Under the pieces are notes generated by a model, which saw only the letters and a list, made by a program, of their open reading frames with translations, had not been told where the DNA came from and did not search any database. Positions 38,283 through 46,718 of a stretch of 64,000 nucleotides of DNA are shown here, in pieces. Made by a program: the position numbers and the translations under genes. Source of the DNA: Pseudomonas sp. GM74 (GTDB taxonomy: Bacteria; Pseudomonadota; Gammaproteobacteria; Pseudomonadales; Pseudomonadaceae); assembly GCF_000282455.1 (NCBI RefSeq), contig NZ_AKJG01000045.1, positions 25,130-89,129 of the forward strand, given 5' to 3'. The first letter of the stretch is position 1. Each line of letters starts with the position of its first letter.

Positions 38283-39431
38283 ATGCCATTGCCATCGATG
38301 AAAGAACAATTCGCTGCGTTGATCGCCGCACCGTCGGTCAGTTGCACACAGCCCAGTCTCGATCAAACCAACCGCCCGGTCATCGACCTGCTGGCGACGT
38401 GGCTCGGTGAGTTGGGCTTTACCTGCGAGATCCAGCAGGTCAGCCCCGGCAAGTTCAACCTGCTGGCCAGTTTCGGCTCCGGCCCCGGCGGCCTGGTGCT
38501 GGCCGGGCACAGCGACACCGTGCCGTTCGACGGCGCGCTGTGGCAAACCGACCCGCTGAAGCTGACTGAAGTCGACGGTCGTTGGGTCGGCCTGGGCAGT
38601 TGCGACATGAAGGGTTTTTTCGCCCTCGCCATCGAGGCGGTCAAACCGCTGCTCGATCAGCCGTTCAAACAGCCGTTGCTGATTCTTGCCACTTGCGACG
38701 AAGAAAGTTCGATGTCCGGCGCCCGCGCGTTGGCCGAAGCGGGGCGGCCGTTGGGGCGGGCGGCGGTGATCGGCGAGCCGACCGGGCTCAAGCCGATCCG
38801 CATGCACAAGGGCATCATGATGGAGCGCATCGACATCCTCGGGCAGAGTGGTCACTCCTCTGACCCGCGCCTGGGCCACAGTGCCCTGGAAGCCATGCAC
38901 GATGCCATCGGTGAACTGCGTGGCCTGCGCCTGTTGTGGCAGCGCGAATTCCGCAATCCGCAGTTTGGCGTGCCGACGCCAACGATGAATTTCGGCTGCA
39001 TCCATGGCGGCGACAACCCCAACCGCATCTGCGGCCAGTGTTCGCTGGAGTTCGATTTGCGGCCGTTGCCCGGCATGGACCCCAAGGTCCTGCGCGCCGA
39101 GATCCTGCAGAAGCTCAGGCCGGTTGCCGAGCGGCATCAGGTCAAGATCGATTACGCGCCGTTGTTCCCCGAAGTGCCGCCGTTCGAGCAGGCCGAGGAC
39201 GCCGAGCTGGTGCGCATTGCCGAAAAGCTCACCGGTCACAGCGCCGAAGCAGTGGCGTTCGGCACCGAAGCACCTTATCTTCAGCGCCTTGGCTGTGAAA
39301 CGCTGGTGCTTGGCCCGGGTGATATCGCCTGCGCCCATCAGCCGGGGGAATACCTCGAAATGTCACGTTTGCAGCCTACGGTGCATCTATTAAGGCAACT
39401 GATCGAACACTATTGCCTGACACCTCTGTAG
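38283..39431 (+). CDS. argE: Acetylornithine deacetylase ArgE
   Basis: A 382-residue M20 metallopeptidase-type enzyme that releases ornithine from N-acetylornithine. Metal and catalytic residues are visible: His76 and Asp78 (LAGHSDTVPFD), Asp108 (GLGSCDMKGF) and Glu140-Glu141 (ATCDEESSMS). It lies directly before argA, as in P. aeruginosa. A REP pair separates the two. Confidence 0.95.
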   Translation: MPLPSMKEQFAALIAAPSVSCTQPSLDQTNRPVIDLLATWLGELGFTCEIQQVSPGKFNLLASFGSGPGGLVLAGHSDTVPFDGALWQTDPLKLTEVDGRWVGLGSCDMKGFFALAIEAVKPLLDQPFKQPLLILATCDEESSMSGARALAEAGRPLGRAAVIGEPTGLKPIRMHKGIMMERIDILGQSGHSSDPRLGHSALEAMHDAIGELRGLRLLWQREFRNPQFGVPTPTMNFGCIHGGDNPNRICGQCSLEFDLRPLPGMDPKVLRAEILQKLRPVAERHQVKIDYAPLFPEVPPFEQAEDAELVRIAEKLTGHSAEAVAFGTEAPYLQRLGCETLVLGPGDIACAHQPGEYLEMSRLQPTVHLLRQLIEHYCLTPL

Positions 39432-39527
39432 GAGCGAGCCTGCTCGCGATGGACGTTAACGATGACGAGGGCTGCCTGGATAAACGCGGCGCCCTCATAT
39501 CCATCGCGAGCAAGCTCGCTCCTACAG
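39426..39527. repeat. REP pair
   Basis: Arms GTAGGAGCGAGCCTGCTCGC (39427-39446) and GCGAGCAAGCTCGCTCCTAC (39505-39524) between argE and argA. Confidence 0.88.
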
Positions 39528-39566
39528 GGTTTTGCAGTTAAATTGCCGATGTCCCAACCCGTATTC

Positions 39567-39608
39567 ATGAGGAGAGCGCGCGTGTCGCCAAGCCTGTTCC
39601 GACGATAA
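39567..39608 (+). CDS. Arginine-rich leader peptide upstream of argA (putative)
   Basis: ATG AGG AGA GCG CGC GTG ... CGA CGA TAA encodes MRRARVSPSLFRR, five arginines in 13 residues, ending in Arg-Arg just before the stop. An in-frame GTG at 39582 (MSPSLFRR) has the strong ribosome site AGGAGAG five bases upstream and may be the true start, since the AGG AGA codons overlap that site. It lies 68 bases before argA, the first enzyme of arginine synthesis. A role in attenuation by arginine supply is inferred; I see no clear terminator-antiterminator pair. Confidence 0.45.
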   Translation: MRRARVSPSLFRR

Positions 39609-39676
39609 CCATCAGCCCGCTGTGCGTTTTCAGTTTCGCCCTTTTTTCGGCTGCTATTTATTACAGGCCCAGGTTC

Positions 39677-40975
39677 ATGCCCGAATACGTCAATTGGCTT
39701 CGTCACGCTTCGCCTTACATCAACGCCCACCGCGATTGCACCTTTGTCGTCATGCTGCCCGGCGACGGCGTTGAACACCCGAACTTCGGCAATATCGTCC
39801 ACGATCTGGTGCTGTTGCACAGCCTGGGTGTGCGTCTGGTGCTGGTTCACGGTTCCCGCCCGCAAATCGAAGCGCGCCTCGCGGCTCGTGGCCTGACTCC
39901 GCATTACCACCACGGCATGCGCATCACCGATGCCGCGACCCTGGAGTGCGTGATCGACGCGGTTGGCCAGTTGCGCATTGCCATCGAGGCTCGCCTGTCG
40001 ATGGACATGGCTTCGTCGCCGATGCAGGGCTCGCGCCTGCGGGTGGCCAGCGGCAACCTGGTGACGGCGCGGCCGATCGGCGTGCTTGAAGGTGTCGATT
40101 ATCACCACACTGGCGAAGTGCGTCGGGTCGACCGCAAGGGCATCAATCGTCTGCTGGACGAGCGCTCCATCGTGCTGCTGTCGCCGCTGGGCTATTCGCC
40201 GACCGGGGAGATTTTCAACCTGGCCTGCGAAGACGTCGCCACCCGCGCGGCCATCGACCTGGGTGCGGACAAGCTGCTGCTGTTCGGTGCCGACCCGGGC
40301 CTGATCGACGAACACGGGCGCCTGGTGCGTGAACTGCGTCCGCAGCAAGTGCCGGCGCATCTGCAACGACTGGGCAACAACTATCAGGCGGAATTGCTGG
40401 ATGCCGCGGCCGAAGCTTGCCGTGGCGGCGTGGCCCGCAGCCATATCGTCAGTTACGCCGAAGACGGTGCATTGCTGACCGAACTGTTCACCCGCGACGG
40501 TGGCGGCACCCTGGTGGCCCAGGAGCAGTTCGAAGTCGTACGCGAAGCGGCCATTGAAGACGTCGGCGGTTTGCTGGATTTGATCAGCCCGCTGGAAGAG
40601 CAGGGCATCCTGGTGCGCCGTTCCCGCGAGGTGCTGGAGCGCGAGATCGAACAGTTCAGCGTGGTCGAGCGTGAAGGCATGATCATCGCTTGTGCGGCGT
40701 TGTATCAGATTGCCGATTCGGATGCCGGTGAACTGGCGTGCCTGGCGGTGAATCCGGAGTACCGCCATGGCGGTCGCGGTGATGAGCTGCTGGAACGTAT
40801 TGAAACCCGTGCCAGGGCACAGGGATTGAAAACCTTGTTCGTGCTCACCACCCGCACTGCGCACTGGTTCCGCGAGCGTGGTTTCGAACCGAGCAGCGTC
40901 GACCGCCTGCCGTCGGCACGGGCGTCGCTGTACAACTATCAGCGTAATTCGAAGATCTTCGAAAAAGCCCTTTGA
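39677..40975 (+). CDS. argA: N-acetylglutamate synthase ArgA
   Basis: A 432-residue bifunctional-fold enzyme that makes N-acetylglutamate, the first committed step of arginine synthesis. The N-terminal amino-acid kinase-like domain (VVMLPGDGV, LVLVHGSRPQIEARL) is the arginine-binding allosteric part; the C-terminal GNAT domain has the acetyl-CoA loop LAVNPEYRHGGRGDELLERI. Length matches classical ArgA. The leader before it is unusual (see the leader peptide entry). Confidence 0.96.
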   Translation: MPEYVNWLRHASPYINAHRDCTFVVMLPGDGVEHPNFGNIVHDLVLLHSLGVRLVLVHGSRPQIEARLAARGLTPHYHHGMRITDAATLECVIDAVGQLRIAIEARLSMDMASSPMQGSRLRVASGNLVTARPIGVLEGVDYHHTGEVRRVDRKGINRLLDERSIVLLSPLGYSPTGEIFNLACEDVATRAAIDLGADKLLLFGADPGLIDEHGRLVRELRPQQVPAHLQRLGNNYQAELLDAAAEACRGGVARSHIVSYAEDGALLTELFTRDGGGTLVAQEQFEVVREAAIEDVGGLLDLISPLEEQGILVRRSREVLEREIEQFSVVEREGMIIACAALYQIADSDAGELACLAVNPEYRHGGRGDELLERIETRARAQGLKTLFVLTTRTAHWFRERGFEPSSVDRLPSARASLYNYQRNSKIFEKAL

Positions 40976-40988
40976 CGCTTTCGCTTTT

Positions 40989-41021
40989 GTGGCGAGGGAG
41001 CAAGCTCCCTCGCCACAGGTT
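40989..41021. repeat. Palindromic repeat or terminator between convergent argA and tauA
   Basis: Perfect stem TGTGGCGAGGGAG-CAAG-CTCCCTCGCCACA at 40988-41018, found in many Pseudomonas intergenic regions. It can terminate both genes but lacks a T-run. Confidence 0.7.
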
Positions 41022-41030
41022 TTCAGTGGA

Positions 41031-42020
41031 TTACTCGGTGACAAACTTCGCGCTGACATACGGCGAATAATCCGGCAGCACCGTCTCCACCTTCCCTTGC
41101 TCCTTCAAGAATTTCGCCGTCTCGCCAATGGCCTTGGCCGTACCGCCATCCAGCAGCGCGGTGCTCTGTTGCGCCTTGGCATTCGGGAATGCGGAACCGG
41201 CCAGTAACTCCGGTACGTCGGCAGCGCTGGCGCCGGTCAGTTTGGCGATTTTCTGCACTGGTACCGAGTCGGCAGTCCAGTTGGCTTTATGTGCTGCGTA
41301 ATCAGCAAAGGCGTCGAGGGTGACCTTGGCGAATCCGGCCACCACCTCCGGATGCTTCTCGGCGTAATCCTTTCGCGCCACCCAGACCTCAAAGGTAGGC
41401 GCACCCCATTGGCCTACCTGTGCAGCGTCGGTCAGGGTCTTGCCGCTCTTGCGGATTTCTCCTAATGCGGGCGACCAGACAAACGCGCCATCAATATCAC
41501 CACGCTTCCAGGCTGCAGCGATTTCCGCCGGCTGCAGGTTCACCACTTTGACTTTCGAACTGTCCAGGCCCCAGTGCTTCAGCGCGCCAAGCAGGCTGTA
41601 GTGGGAGGTTGAAACGAAAGGCGTGGCGATGGTCTTTCCGATCAGATCTTGCGGTTTTTCGATGCCGCTGCCGTTGCGTACCACCAGCGCTTCGGCGGCA
41701 TTGATCTGGGCCGAGACGATGAACGCGACAATCGGCAGGTTGCGCGAGGCGGCAGCGGCCAGTGGACTGGAGCCGAGATTGCCGATTTGCACATCGCCGG
41801 AGGCAATCGCCGTGACCACTTCCGGGCCGCTGTTGAAGCGCCGCCAGTCGATGGGCTGGCCGATGGTTTTTTCATAAAGGCCATCGGCCTGGGGGACTTT
41901 GCTGGGGTCGATTCCGGTTTGATAACCGACGGTGAGGTTCGCCGCCTGGGCGGTGAAAGAAAATGCGAGAGATACACAAACTGTAACAATTGATCCGGAT
42001 AGTGCGCGTTTGGTCGTCAT
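41031..42020 (-). CDS. tauA: Taurine ABC transporter binding protein TauA (stand-alone)
   Basis: A 329-residue periplasmic protein with a signal peptide (MTTKRALSGSIVTVCVSLAF, cleavage near AQAA). The mature sequence starts NLTVGYQTGIDPSKVPQADG, and ATPFVSTSHYSLLGALKHWG is characteristic of TauA. No tauB, C or D follows, so it must use another permease, perhaps SsuBC nearby. Divergent from the first OprD gene with a 362-base gap holding promoters for both. Confidence 0.9.
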   Translation of the reverse strand: MTTKRALSGSIVTVCVSLAFSFTAQAANLTVGYQTGIDPSKVPQADGLYEKTIGQPIDWRRFNSGPEVVTAIASGDVQIGNLGSSPLAAAASRNLPIVAFIVSAQINAAEALVVRNGSGIEKPQDLIGKTIATPFVSTSHYSLLGALKHWGLDSSKVKVVNLQPAEIAAAWKRGDIDGAFVWSPALGEIRKSGKTLTDAAQVGQWGAPTFEVWVARKDYAEKHPEVVAGFAKVTLDAFADYAAHKANWTADSVPVQKIAKLTGASAADVPELLAGSAFPNAKAQQSTALLDGGTAKAIGETAKFLKEQGKVETVLPDYSPYVSAKFVTE

Positions 42021-42090
42021 GGGGCTGCCTTTCGGTAAAGGATTTGTTTCCGAATTGGCCAGAAACTAATCGATCTAAAAAATAGAAAAT

Positions 42091-42107
42091 AAATACCGAT
42101 TAGGAAT
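42091..42107 (-). promoter_or_regulatory. 17-bp shared sulfur-promoter motif, copy 1 (tauA)
   Basis: Minus strand ATTCCTAATCGGTATTT, about 70 bases before the tauA start. Matches copies 2 and 3 at 14 or more of 17 positions. A CysB-type regulator site is the likely explanation. Confidence 0.5.
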
Positions 42108-42160
42108 TAGCTTATGAGCCGAGCCTTCTATTCTGGGGTGAGCGTGCAATGGGGAGCTAA

Positions 42161-42177
42161 ATTCCTAAACGGTATTA
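42161..42177 (+). promoter_or_regulatory. 17-bp shared sulfur-promoter motif, copy 2 (first OprD)
   Basis: ATTCCTAAACGGTATTA, about 205 bases before the first porin start and facing it. The rest of the 362-base gap has no gene that I can see. Confidence 0.5.
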
Positions 42178-42382
42178 GAAAAGAATTTGGTAATTCTTTT
42201 CAGGTTCATGACGAATTCATGACCCGGCAGGGACCAAAAATCGGGGATTAGACTATGGTCGTAGACACATATAGTTACGATTGACTTGTGGGTCACGGTC
42301 TGGCGCTAATCGCGCATCTTAGGATTTCGGGCGACGACTCGAGACCAGGAATACAAGAATTAGAATCGAGAGGAGCTACACA

Positions 42383-43714
42383 ATGAACAAGTCCACCTTG
42401 GCTTTGGCCGTGACCGTAGGGGTATTGGCGCAGCAGGCAGGCGCCGCAGGTTTCCTGGAAGACAGCAAGGCGTCCATCAGTTCCCGGACCATGTATTACA
42501 ACAACGATAACCGTGAAGGCGGTCCGGATCAGAAAGAGTCCGCAGAAGGCCTGAAATTCGATTATCTGTCCGGTTTCACCCAGGGCACTGTCGGTTTCGG
42601 TATCGACGCCCAGGCACTGCTGGGTATCCACCTGGACGGTGGCAAGGGGCACCATCCAGATGCCAACACCTTTTTCCCAAGCGACAGCGATGGTTCGGCC
42701 GTACACGAATGGAGCCGTGCGGCGGCCAATATCAAGGCGCGCTTCTCGAAGACCGAGGCCCACCTGGGTGGCGCCTTGGCACCCAACTTGCCGATCCTGG
42801 TCGCGAACGACAGCCGTCTGCTGCCACAGACCTTTGACGGTGGCACCATCACCTCGAAGGAAATCGACAACGTGACCATCAACGCCGGTCAGTTGGAGCA
42901 CTCGGCAGGTCGTGCCTCTTCGAACTCCACCGGCCTGGCTGTGGCGGGCGGTACTCAGGACAGCAACAAGTTCTACTACGGCGGTGCTGACTGGAAGGTC
43001 ACCAAGGACCTGACCCTGCAGTACTACCATTCGAATCTGAAGGACTACTACAAGCAGGACTTCCTGGGCTTGATCCACGTCTTCCAGATTGATGCCAACC
43101 AGTCCTTCAAGACTGATATCCGCTATTTCGACAGCAGCTCCGATGGCAAGAACGGTGATCCTGGCTTTCGTTTCAACAATAACAACGGTTTTGCCAAGAA
43201 TCCGGGCGAGGTCGATAACAAGACCTGGAGCGCCATGTTCACCTACACCCTGGGTGGTAATGCCTTCCTGATCGGCCATCAGCGCGTCAACGATGACGGC
43301 GGTTTTGTTTTCCTGAACCAGGGCAACGTTGTTGATGGCAATGGTCGTCCTGAAGGGAACGGCGGCGCCAGCTTCTACTCGTTCACTGACGCAATGGTTA
43401 ACAGCTTCATCCGTGCTGGCGAAAACACTACCTTCGGTCAGTACTCCTACGACTTCGCGGCATTGGGTGTACCCGGCCTGAAAACCTCGATCGCCTACCT
43501 GCACGGCGACAACATCAAAGCCACGAGCGGTGTTGGCCCGGATGCGTCCGAGTGGGAACGCGATATGCGGATCGACTACACCGTCCAGCAGGGCGCCCTC
43601 AAAGGTTTCGGCGTGACGTTGCGTAATGGTGTCTACCGTGGCAGTGAAGTCTCCAACAGCCCCGATATTGACCAGACCCGTCTGATCTTCAACTACACCT
43701 ACAGCTTCCTGTAA
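42383..43714 (+). CDS. OprD-family outer-membrane porin
   Basis: A 443-residue 18-strand OprD porin. The signal peptide MNKSTLALAVTVGVLAQQAG is followed by mature AGFLEDSKASISSRTMYYNN, and the C-terminal strand ends TYSFL with the aromatic terminal residue needed for outer-membrane insertion. It shares its first 30 residues and its leader with the second porin (44127), a tandem duplication. Next to sulfur-starvation genes, it likely admits sulfonates or sulfate esters. A ribosome site GAGAGGAGC precedes the start. Confidence 0.93.
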   Translation: MNKSTLALAVTVGVLAQQAGAAGFLEDSKASISSRTMYYNNDNREGGPDQKESAEGLKFDYLSGFTQGTVGFGIDAQALLGIHLDGGKGHHPDANTFFPSDSDGSAVHEWSRAAANIKARFSKTEAHLGGALAPNLPILVANDSRLLPQTFDGGTITSKEIDNVTINAGQLEHSAGRASSNSTGLAVAGGTQDSNKFYYGGADWKVTKDLTLQYYHSNLKDYYKQDFLGLIHVFQIDANQSFKTDIRYFDSSSDGKNGDPGFRFNNNNGFAKNPGEVDNKTWSAMFTYTLGGNAFLIGHQRVNDDGGFVFLNQGNVVDGNGRPEGNGGASFYSFTDAMVNSFIRAGENTTFGQYSYDFAALGVPGLKTSIAYLHGDNIKATSGVGPDASEWERDMRIDYTVQQGALKGFGVTLRNGVYRGSEVSNSPDIDQTRLIFNYTYSFL

Positions 43715-43725
43715 CAAGCCTCGCG

Positions 43726-43757
43726 AAAAAGCCTCGCCTGATGGCGGGGCTTTTTTT
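43726..43757 (+). terminator. Terminator of the first OprD gene
   Basis: Stem GCCTCGCC-TGAT-GGCGGGGC followed by a run of seven T. Confidence 0.9.
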
Positions 43758-43769
43758 GAGTCGGTTTTT

Positions 43770-43816
43770 ATATTCCATAATGATCTTTATTGATTATTTA
43801 TTATTCTTTTTAGTTT
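43770..43816. promoter_or_regulatory. AT-rich promoter block shared with lsfA
   Basis: A TATATTCC...ATGATCT...ATTGATTATTTATT...CTTTTTAG arrangement aligns with the AT-rich block before lsfA (45660-45712). It may be an activator or UP element site. The 412-base gap 43715-44126 also holds the terminator and motif copy 3. Confidence 0.4.
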
Positions 43817-43952
43817 CTATCCATCCCGCTTAAAGTGCGCCTGTCTGACACTCATCCCTGAGCTCGGATTTAGCAATCTCGTCCCTCGACAATCGATCAG
43901 GTTCAGGAGTCGGCCTCACCACCGATACCTCGGATCTGTCGTGGGAAGTCAT

Positions 43953-43969
43953 ATTCCTAAGCGATATTA
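43953..43969 (+). promoter_or_regulatory. 17-bp shared sulfur-promoter motif, copy 3 (second OprD)
   Basis: ATTCCTAAGCGATATTA, about 160 bases before the second porin start, in the same orientation as copy 2. Confidence 0.5.
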
Positions 43970-44126
43970 AAAAACATCAAAAAATTCTTTTTGGCTTTAA
44001 GGCCATGTATCCTGCGGCCCGCCAAAGGACCGGCCTAGACAGTTTGCCGCGAATTTATGCATTCAGGATCCCGGGCAATCGATTCGGGACCAGGAGCATC
44101 AGAATTAGAAACGAGAGGAGCGAAAC

Positions 44127-45470
44127 ATGAACAAGTCCACCTTGGCCATCACTGTGGCCGTCGGGGTTTTGACCCAGCAGGCAAGCGCCGCGGGTTTTAT
44201 CGAAGACAGCAAGGCAACATTGGGGCTGCGTAACTTCTACATCAACACCGATTACCGTGACGGCATTGGCCCGAACAAAAATGAGGAATGGGGCCAAGGC
44301 TTCGACCTGCGTTTCATTTCCGGCTACACCCAGGGCACCGTCGGCTTCGGTATCGATGCGATCGGCCTGTTGGGCGTCAAACTGGATTCCGGTGGCGGCA
44401 CCAACGGCGCGAGCAACAACTCGTACGGCGGCACCGTGTTCCCGAGCAAGTCCAACGGCGAAGCGGTTGATGACTTCTCCAGTCTGGGTTTGACCGCCAA
44501 GGCCAAGATCTCCCAGACCGAGCTGAAGCTGGGTACCTTGCAGCCAAAGCTGCCGGTGATTGTGACCAACGACGGTCGTCTGTTGCCGCAAACCTGGCAG
44601 GGTGGCCAGATCAGCTCGAACGACATCAAGGACCTGACCTTGATCGGCGGTCAGATCGAGCAGGTAAAAGGTCGTAACTCGAGCAACAACGAACAGTTGT
44701 CTATCTCCGGCGCCAACAGCCGTTCCGCTGCAGGCCGCGACAGCAACAAATTCATTTATGCCGGTGGCGACTACAAGATCACCAAGGACCTGACTGCCCA
44801 GTACTACTACGGCAAACTGGAAGAGTTCTACAAGCAACACTTCCTGGGTCTGGTGCACAACTGGGCCATCGGCCCTGGCGTGTTGAAGTCGGACTTGCGT
44901 TACTTCAACAGCTCCGACGACGGTGCCAACGGTCACGACCCACTGTATTTCACCACTGGCAACTACAGCGGTGCAGTCAACGGCAAGGGCAAGGTCGACA
45001 ACAACCTGTACAGCGGTTTGTTCCTGTACTCCGTTGCCGGTCATACCTTCGGTGGCGGTTATCAGGTCAGCAACGGCAGCAGCGATTTCCCTTGGCTGAA
45101 CCAGGGCGACGGTTCGTCGAACTACACCATCACCGACTCGCAAATCCAGAAGTTCGGCCGTGCCGGCGAGCGTACCTGGCTGGCACGCTACTCCTATGAC
45201 TTCGCCAAGGTCGGCGTACCCGGCCTGACCGCAGGTCTGGTGTACCTGCACGGCGACAATATCGATACCGTTAACGCCAAGGGCGGCGAGGCGGCCAATG
45301 GTGCTTCCGAGTGGGAACGCGACCTGACCGTGGGTTACGTCGTTCAGTCCGGCGCGCTGAAGAACCTCGGCCTGATGTGGAAAAACGCCACGTGGCGTAC
45401 CGATCTGCCGAACACTCGTTCCCAGGACGAAAACCGCCTGGTCGTCAGCTACTCGATTCCGCTGTTGTAA
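44127..45470 (+). CDS. OprD-family outer-membrane porin (paralogue)
   Basis: A 447-residue porin, strongly similar to the one at 42383. The signal MNKSTLAITVAVGVLTQQAS differs at a few positions, then AAGFIEDSKATLGLRNFYIN. The leader from about 44070 (GGGACCAGGAGCATCAGAAT) also copies the leader of the first porin, showing the duplicated unit included the untranslated region. Different extracellular loops (an Asn/Ser-rich insert near residue 100) suggest another substrate. A terminator follows. Confidence 0.93.
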   Translation: MNKSTLAITVAVGVLTQQASAAGFIEDSKATLGLRNFYINTDYRDGIGPNKNEEWGQGFDLRFISGYTQGTVGFGIDAIGLLGVKLDSGGGTNGASNNSYGGTVFPSKSNGEAVDDFSSLGLTAKAKISQTELKLGTLQPKLPVIVTNDGRLLPQTWQGGQISSNDIKDLTLIGGQIEQVKGRNSSNNEQLSISGANSRSAAGRDSNKFIYAGGDYKITKDLTAQYYYGKLEEFYKQHFLGLVHNWAIGPGVLKSDLRYFNSSDDGANGHDPLYFTTGNYSGAVNGKGKVDNNLYSGLFLYSVAGHTFGGGYQVSNGSSDFPWLNQGDGSSNYTITDSQIQKFGRAGERTWLARYSYDFAKVGVPGLTAGLVYLHGDNIDTVNAKGGEAANGASEWERDLTVGYVVQSGALKNLGLMWKNATWRTDLPNTRSQDENRLVVSYSIPLL

Positions 45471-45491
45471 TAGCACCCGCGTAGCAGAGAC

Positions 45492-45532
45492 AAAAAAAGC
45501 CCCGCCCGGTATTGCACCGGGCGGGGCTTTTG
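45492..45532 (+). terminator. Terminator of the second OprD gene
   Basis: Long stem AAAGCCCCGCCCGGT-ATTGC-ACCGGGCGGGGCTTTT. Confidence 0.92.
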
Positions 45533-45659
45533 CATTTTCAAGACGGGTTCACCCCCGTAATCCCGTCTTGAACGTCCCTCTTTGCAGCAACTCAAGGCCT
45601 TCTCGAACCTTGGGGCCGATGTTCGGCCGGTTGTGCGGGCGCGTCCAGTGAACAGATAT

Positions 45660-45712
45660 TTAATATTTCTTTATGATCTAAATAAATTGATATTTATTCT
45701 TTTTAATAGATA
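45660..45712. promoter_or_regulatory. AT-rich promoter region of lsfA
   Basis: About 50 bases of very AT-rich DNA (AATATTTCTTTATGATCT and ATTGATATTTATTCTTTTTA) just before lsfA, resembling the block before the second porin gene. Candidate binding site of a sulfur regulator such as CysB. Confidence 0.4.
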
Positions 45713-45762
45713 AAAAACACAGGCACAGTTGAACCCATCAAGCACTCACAAGGAGCAGCACC

Positions 45763-46401
45763 ATGGGTCTCAGACTTGGCGATATCGCCCCCGATTTCGA
45801 ACAGAACTCCAGCGCCGGCACCATCCGTTTCCATCAGTGGCTGGGCGAAAGCTGGGGCGTGCTGTTTTCCCATCCGGCGGACTTCACACCGGTGTGCACC
45901 ACTGAGCTGGGCTTCACCGCCAGGCTCAAGGATGAGTTCGCGGCGCGCGGCGTCAAGGCCATCGCTTTGTCGGTGGACCCGGTGGAGTCGCACCACAGGT
46001 GGATCGAGGACATCAACGAAACCCAGGACACCGTGGTCAACTTTCCGATCCTGGATGACGCCGACCGTAAAGTCTCTGACCTCTACGACCTGATCCACCC
46101 CAACGCCAACGACACCCTGACCGTGCGCAGTCTGTTCGTGATCGACCCGAAGAAAAAGGTTCGGCTGACGATTACCTATCCGGCGAGCACCGGCCGCAAC
46201 TTCAATGAAATCCTGCGGGTGATCGATTCGCTGCAACTCACCGACAACTACAAGGTGGCTACACCGGCCAACTGGCAGGACGGTGATGAGGTAGTGATCG
46301 TGCCATCGCTCAAGGATGAAGATGAAATCAAACAGCGCTTTCCCAAGGGTTATCGGGCGGTCAAGCCTTACCTGCGCCTGACGCCGCAGCCCAACCGGTA
46401 A
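45763..46401 (+). CDS. lsfA: 1-Cys peroxiredoxin LsfA
   Basis: A 212-residue Prx6-type peroxiredoxin. The peroxidatic cysteine is Cys45 in HPADFTPVCTTELGF, and a second resolving cysteine is absent. It reduces hydroperoxides. LsfA was named in Pseudomonas as a protein induced by sulfate starvation, which fits its place between the porins and the ssu genes. SsuD and similar flavin enzymes can leak reduced oxygen, so LsfA may protect the cell in this state. Confidence 0.94.
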   Translation: MGLRLGDIAPDFEQNSSAGTIRFHQWLGESWGVLFSHPADFTPVCTTELGFTARLKDEFAARGVKAIALSVDPVESHHRWIEDINETQDTVVNFPILDDADRKVSDLYDLIHPNANDTLTVRSLFVIDPKKKVRLTITYPASTGRNFNEILRVIDSLQLTDNYKVATPANWQDGDEVVIVPSLKDEDEIKQRFPKGYRAVKPYLRLTPQPNR

Positions 46402-46433
46402 GTCACCGGTATCGGCGGTGTGGCTGATGCCGT

Positions 46434-46503
46434 CTTCGCGAGCAAGCCCGCTCCCACATTTGTCCGCGTCCATCTGTGGGAGCGGGCTTGCTCGCGAAGG
46501 CGT
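46434..46503. repeat. REP pair (short spacer)
   Basis: Arms TTCGCGAGCAAGCCCGCTCC (46435-46454) and GGAGCGGGCTTGCTCGCGAA (46479-46498), between lsfA and ssuE. Confidence 0.88.
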
Positions 46504-46543
46504 CGGGTCAGACACCACAAGCACCCACAAAGCAGGGGATTTT

Positions 46544-46569
46544 CAGGCCGTTTCGACGGCCTGTTTTTT
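46544..46569 (+). terminator. Terminator upstream of ssuE
   Basis: Stem CAGGCCGT-TTCG-ACGGCCTG and a run of six T, closing the lsfA transcript. The AT-rich stretch after it (46590-46650) should hold the ssuE promoter. Confidence 0.88.
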
Positions 46570-46718
46570 GCCTGGAAGAAACCGGTCTGTATATTTCTTT
46601 AACGCATAACCAAATGAATAAATATGATTTATGGATATATAAATCAGCTGTTAAGGTCACTCCATCGAAGCGAGATCGCAAACCGCGAATCGCCAACACC
46701 GTGCAAGGAATCGTCTGA

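Noticed and set aside
39612..39652. A transcription attenuator hairpin after the argA leader ORF
   Set aside because: There is a run of six T at 39643-39648, but no stable stem ends directly before it.
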